From: Candidatus Aenigmatarchaeota archaeon
GTDB lineage: Archaea; Aenigmatarchaeota; Aenigmatarchaeia; CG10238-14
Assembly: GCA_017610225.1 (NCBI GenBank)
Contig: JAFCCM010000092.1
Coordinates: 1 to 5,847 of the forward strand
Reading direction: 5' to 3'
DNA length: 5,847 nucleotides
The notes beneath the pieces are model-generated. The model was not told where the DNA came from, did not search any database, and saw only the letters and a list, made by a program, of their open reading frames with translations. The stretch's first letter is position 1, and each line of letters opens with the position of its first letter. Shown in pieces: positions 4,468 to 5,847 of this stretch. The position numbers and the translations under genes are program-made.

Positions 4468-5847
4468 GTGAAAAGAAAAAGAATAATTATCATGGGAGCA
4501 GCTGGAAGAGATTTTCATAATTTCAACGTTCACTTCAAAGATAATCCACGATATAATGTAGTCGCTTTCACAGCTACACAAATACCAAATATTTCAAAAA
4601 GAAATTATCCAAAGGAATTGTCAGGAAGATTTTATCCAAATGGAATACCTATTCACCCCGAAAAAAAGTTACCAGAATTAATCAAAAAACTAAAAATTGA
4701 AGAAGTGTTCTTCTGCTATAGTGATATTACTCATAAATATGTTATGAACAGATGTTCTGTTGTTAACGCTGCTGGCGCGGATTTTGAACTTATGGGTGCT
4801 GAAAATACAATGATAGAATCCATAAAACCAGTTATTGCTGTTTGTGCTGTCAGGACTGGTTGTGGAAAAAGTCAAACAGCAAGAAAAATCGTTGAAATTC
4901 TTAAGAAGAAAAGATTAAGAGTAGTTGCAATTCGTCATCCAATGCCTTATGGTAACCTTGCTATGCAGACTGTTCAAAGATTTGAAAATTATGAAGATTT
5001 GAAAAAAAATAACTGCACTATAGAAGAAATGGAAGAATATGAACCGTATATTGAAAGAGGACTGGTAGTTTATTCTGGAGTGGATTATGAAAGAATCCTT
5101 GAAAAGGCTGAGAAAGAAGCTGATGTCATAGTCTGGGATGGAGGAAACAATGATACTCCATTTATTAGACCGGATTTACACATAGTTGTTACTGACCCTC
5201 ACAGGGCTGGTCATGAAAAATCATACTATCCTGGCGAAACTAATTTCAGAATGGCAGATGTAATAATAATAAACAAGATAGATAGTGCTGACCCAAAGAA
5301 TGTTAAAATAATTCTTGACAATGCAAAAGAAATGAATCCAAAGGCAAAAATAATCAGAGCAAATTCTAAAATAAAAGTAGATAATCCAGAACTGATAAAA
5401 GGTAAGAAAGTTTTAGTCATTGAAGATGGACCTACATTAACACATGGTGGAATGACCTTTGGGGCTGGAGTCGTTGCTGCACAAAAATTGGGATGTGAGT
5501 TGGTTAATCCTAGATATTCTGCTGTTGGGTCAATAGAAGAAATATTCAAGAAATATCCTCAACTTGAGAATCTTCTCCCTGCAATGGGGTATGGAAAAAA
5601 ACAAATGAAAGAACTTGAGGAAACCATCAATAAAATAAGATGTGATGCTGTAGTTGTAGGAACACCAATAGATTTAGGCAAGTTACTTAAAGTTAACAAA
5701 CCAATGGTTAGAGTAAGGTATGATCTTAAGGAAATAGGTAAACCAAATCTTAAAACAATATTAAGTAGTTTTGGGAAAAAGTATAAACTGAGGAGATATT
5801 ATGGGAAGACATCCAAGAAGCCACAAGAAAAAGACAATGGCAGCAAA
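4468..5847 (+). CDS. COG2403-type P-loop protein, cyclic 2,3-diphosphoglycerate synthetase-like (no stop in window)
   Basis: From GTG 4468 the frame stays open for 460 codons to the window end. Residues 1-120 form a Rossmann-like domain (K-R-I-I-I-M-G-A-A-G-R-D-F-H-N-F, then TATQIPNISKRNYPKELSGR at 35-54). A P-loop follows at 126-136 (C-A-V-R-T-G-C-G-K-S-Q; K134, S135). WDGGNND at 223-229 and PDLHIVVTDPHRAGHE near 234-250 are family signatures, and NKID (269-272) is a guanine- or purine-recognition type motif. In thermophilic methanogens the related enzyme closes 2,3-diphosphoglycerate to the cyclic form with ATP; homologues in other archaea are annotated as predicted GTPases and their substrate is not settled. 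The first Walker A glycine is V128, which I believe is usual in this family. The gene lies 12 bases after the M24 gene. The family is usually about 440-460 residues, so the stop is probably just past the edge; the lysine-rich tail after about 443 overlaps a likely new gene at 5801. Confidence 0.85.
   Translation, partial: MKRKRIIIMGAAGRDFHNFNVHFKDNPRYNVVAFTATQIPNISKRNYPKELSGRFYPNGIPIHPEKKLPELIKKLKIEEVFFCYSDITHKYVMNRCSVVNAAGADFELMGAENTMIESIKPVIAVCAVRTGCGKSQTARKIVEILKKKRLRVVAIRHPMPYGNLAMQTVQRFENYEDLKKNNCTIEEMEEYEPYIERGLVVYSGVDYERILEKAEKEADVIVWDGGNNDTPFIRPDLHIVVTDPHRAGHEKSYYPGETNFRMADVIIINKIDSADPKNVKIILDNAKEMNPKAKIIRANSKIKVDNPELIKGKKVLVIEDGPTLTHGGMTFGAGVVAAQKLGCELVNPRYSAVGSIEEIFKKYPQLENLLPAMGYGKKQMKELEETINKIRCDAVVVGTPIDLGKLLKVNKPMVRVRYDLKEIGKPNLKTILSSFGKKYKLRRYYGKTSKKPQEKDNGSK
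5801..5847 (+). CDS. Start of an overlapping small basic protein, possibly ribosomal protein L39e (3' truncated)
   Basis: A second frame opens at ATG 5801 inside the end of the P-loop gene and runs to the window edge with 15 full codons: MGRHPRSHKKKTMAA. AGGAG at 5791-5795 lies 5 bases upstream, a strong Shine-Dalgarno for this window. Codons in this frame (GGA, AGA, CCA, GCA) fit the A-ending preference seen elsewhere better than the overlapping P-loop frame does (GGG, TCC, GGC, AGC). The short, very basic N-terminus with K-K and a following M-A-A resembles the start of archaeal/eukaryotic L39e, a ribosomal protein of about 50 residues in the exit tunnel. That match rests on few residues and could be wrong; the existence of a gene start is better supported than its identity. 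Confidence 0.45.
   Translation, partial: MGRHPRSHKKKTMAA

Noticed and set aside
4690..4875. 61-residue minus-strand open frame
   Set aside because: It lies opposite the strongly recognised P-loop region of the COG2403-type gene and looks like a shadow.
5226..5549. 107-residue minus-strand open frame, partly hydrophobic
   Set aside because: It is antisense to the conserved NKID part of the P-loop gene. The hydrophobic look comes from reverse reading of lysine, asparagine and isoleucine codons.
1..5847. CRISPR array, tRNA, insertion sequence or defence system
   Set aside because: No regularly spaced repeats, no tRNA-like cloverleaf, no terminal inverted repeats with a transposase, and all large frames are assigned to other functions or to an unrecognised membrane protein.

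Overview
The window is AT-rich and looks archaeal. It has a cyclic-2,3-diphosphoglycerate-synthetase-like P-loop protein (COG2403 type), an archaeal-style single-domain winged-helix regulator, Shine-Dalgarno cores of the GGTGAT/GAGGT type and TATA-like boxes at archaeal spacing. Small proteins, tight packing and strong A/T codon bias would suit a DPANN-like or other uncultivated archaeal lineage, but nothing here fixes the lineage. All four clear plus-strand junctions between neighbouring genes are overlaps or gaps of under 20 bases.

Left block (1-2547, plus strand): the C-terminal part of TldD (the catalytic, metal-binding subunit), then a complete TldE/PmbA-like partner overlapping it by 4 bases, then an unrecognised multi-pass membrane protein 18 bases further on. 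TldD and TldE form a heteromeric metallopeptidase that cuts unfolded peptides. The membrane protein may be co-transcribed with them.

Middle (2548-3079): a short convergent gap, then a minus-strand winged-helix regulator. I place its start at the ATG at 2960 because a GGTGAT Shine-Dalgarno lies just upstream. The 119-base divergent region beyond it holds a TATA-like box for each direction and two perfect palindromes. One of these covers the start codon of the rightward gene, so the regulator may control itself and the rightward operon.

Right block (3080-5847, plus strand): a 92-residue probable winged-helix-like archaeal protein of unknown function, an M24 Xaa-Pro-type aminopeptidase with all five metal ligands (overlapping it by 4 bases), and a COG2403-type P-loop protein starting at GTG 4468. 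The last reading frame is still open at the window end. An overlapping new gene seems to start at 5801 behind a good Shine-Dalgarno; its 15 visible residues are basic and resemble the start of ribosomal protein L39e, a tentative reading.

Together the window shows two peptide-degrading systems (TldD/TldE and M24) flanking a divergent regulator. I see no tRNA, rRNA, CRISPR array, insertion sequence or defence system. There is no gene-free stretch longer than 300 bases. Most of the content is ordinary archaeal housekeeping; the less explored points are the membrane protein, the 92-residue protein, the divergent control region and the overlapping gene start at the right edge.
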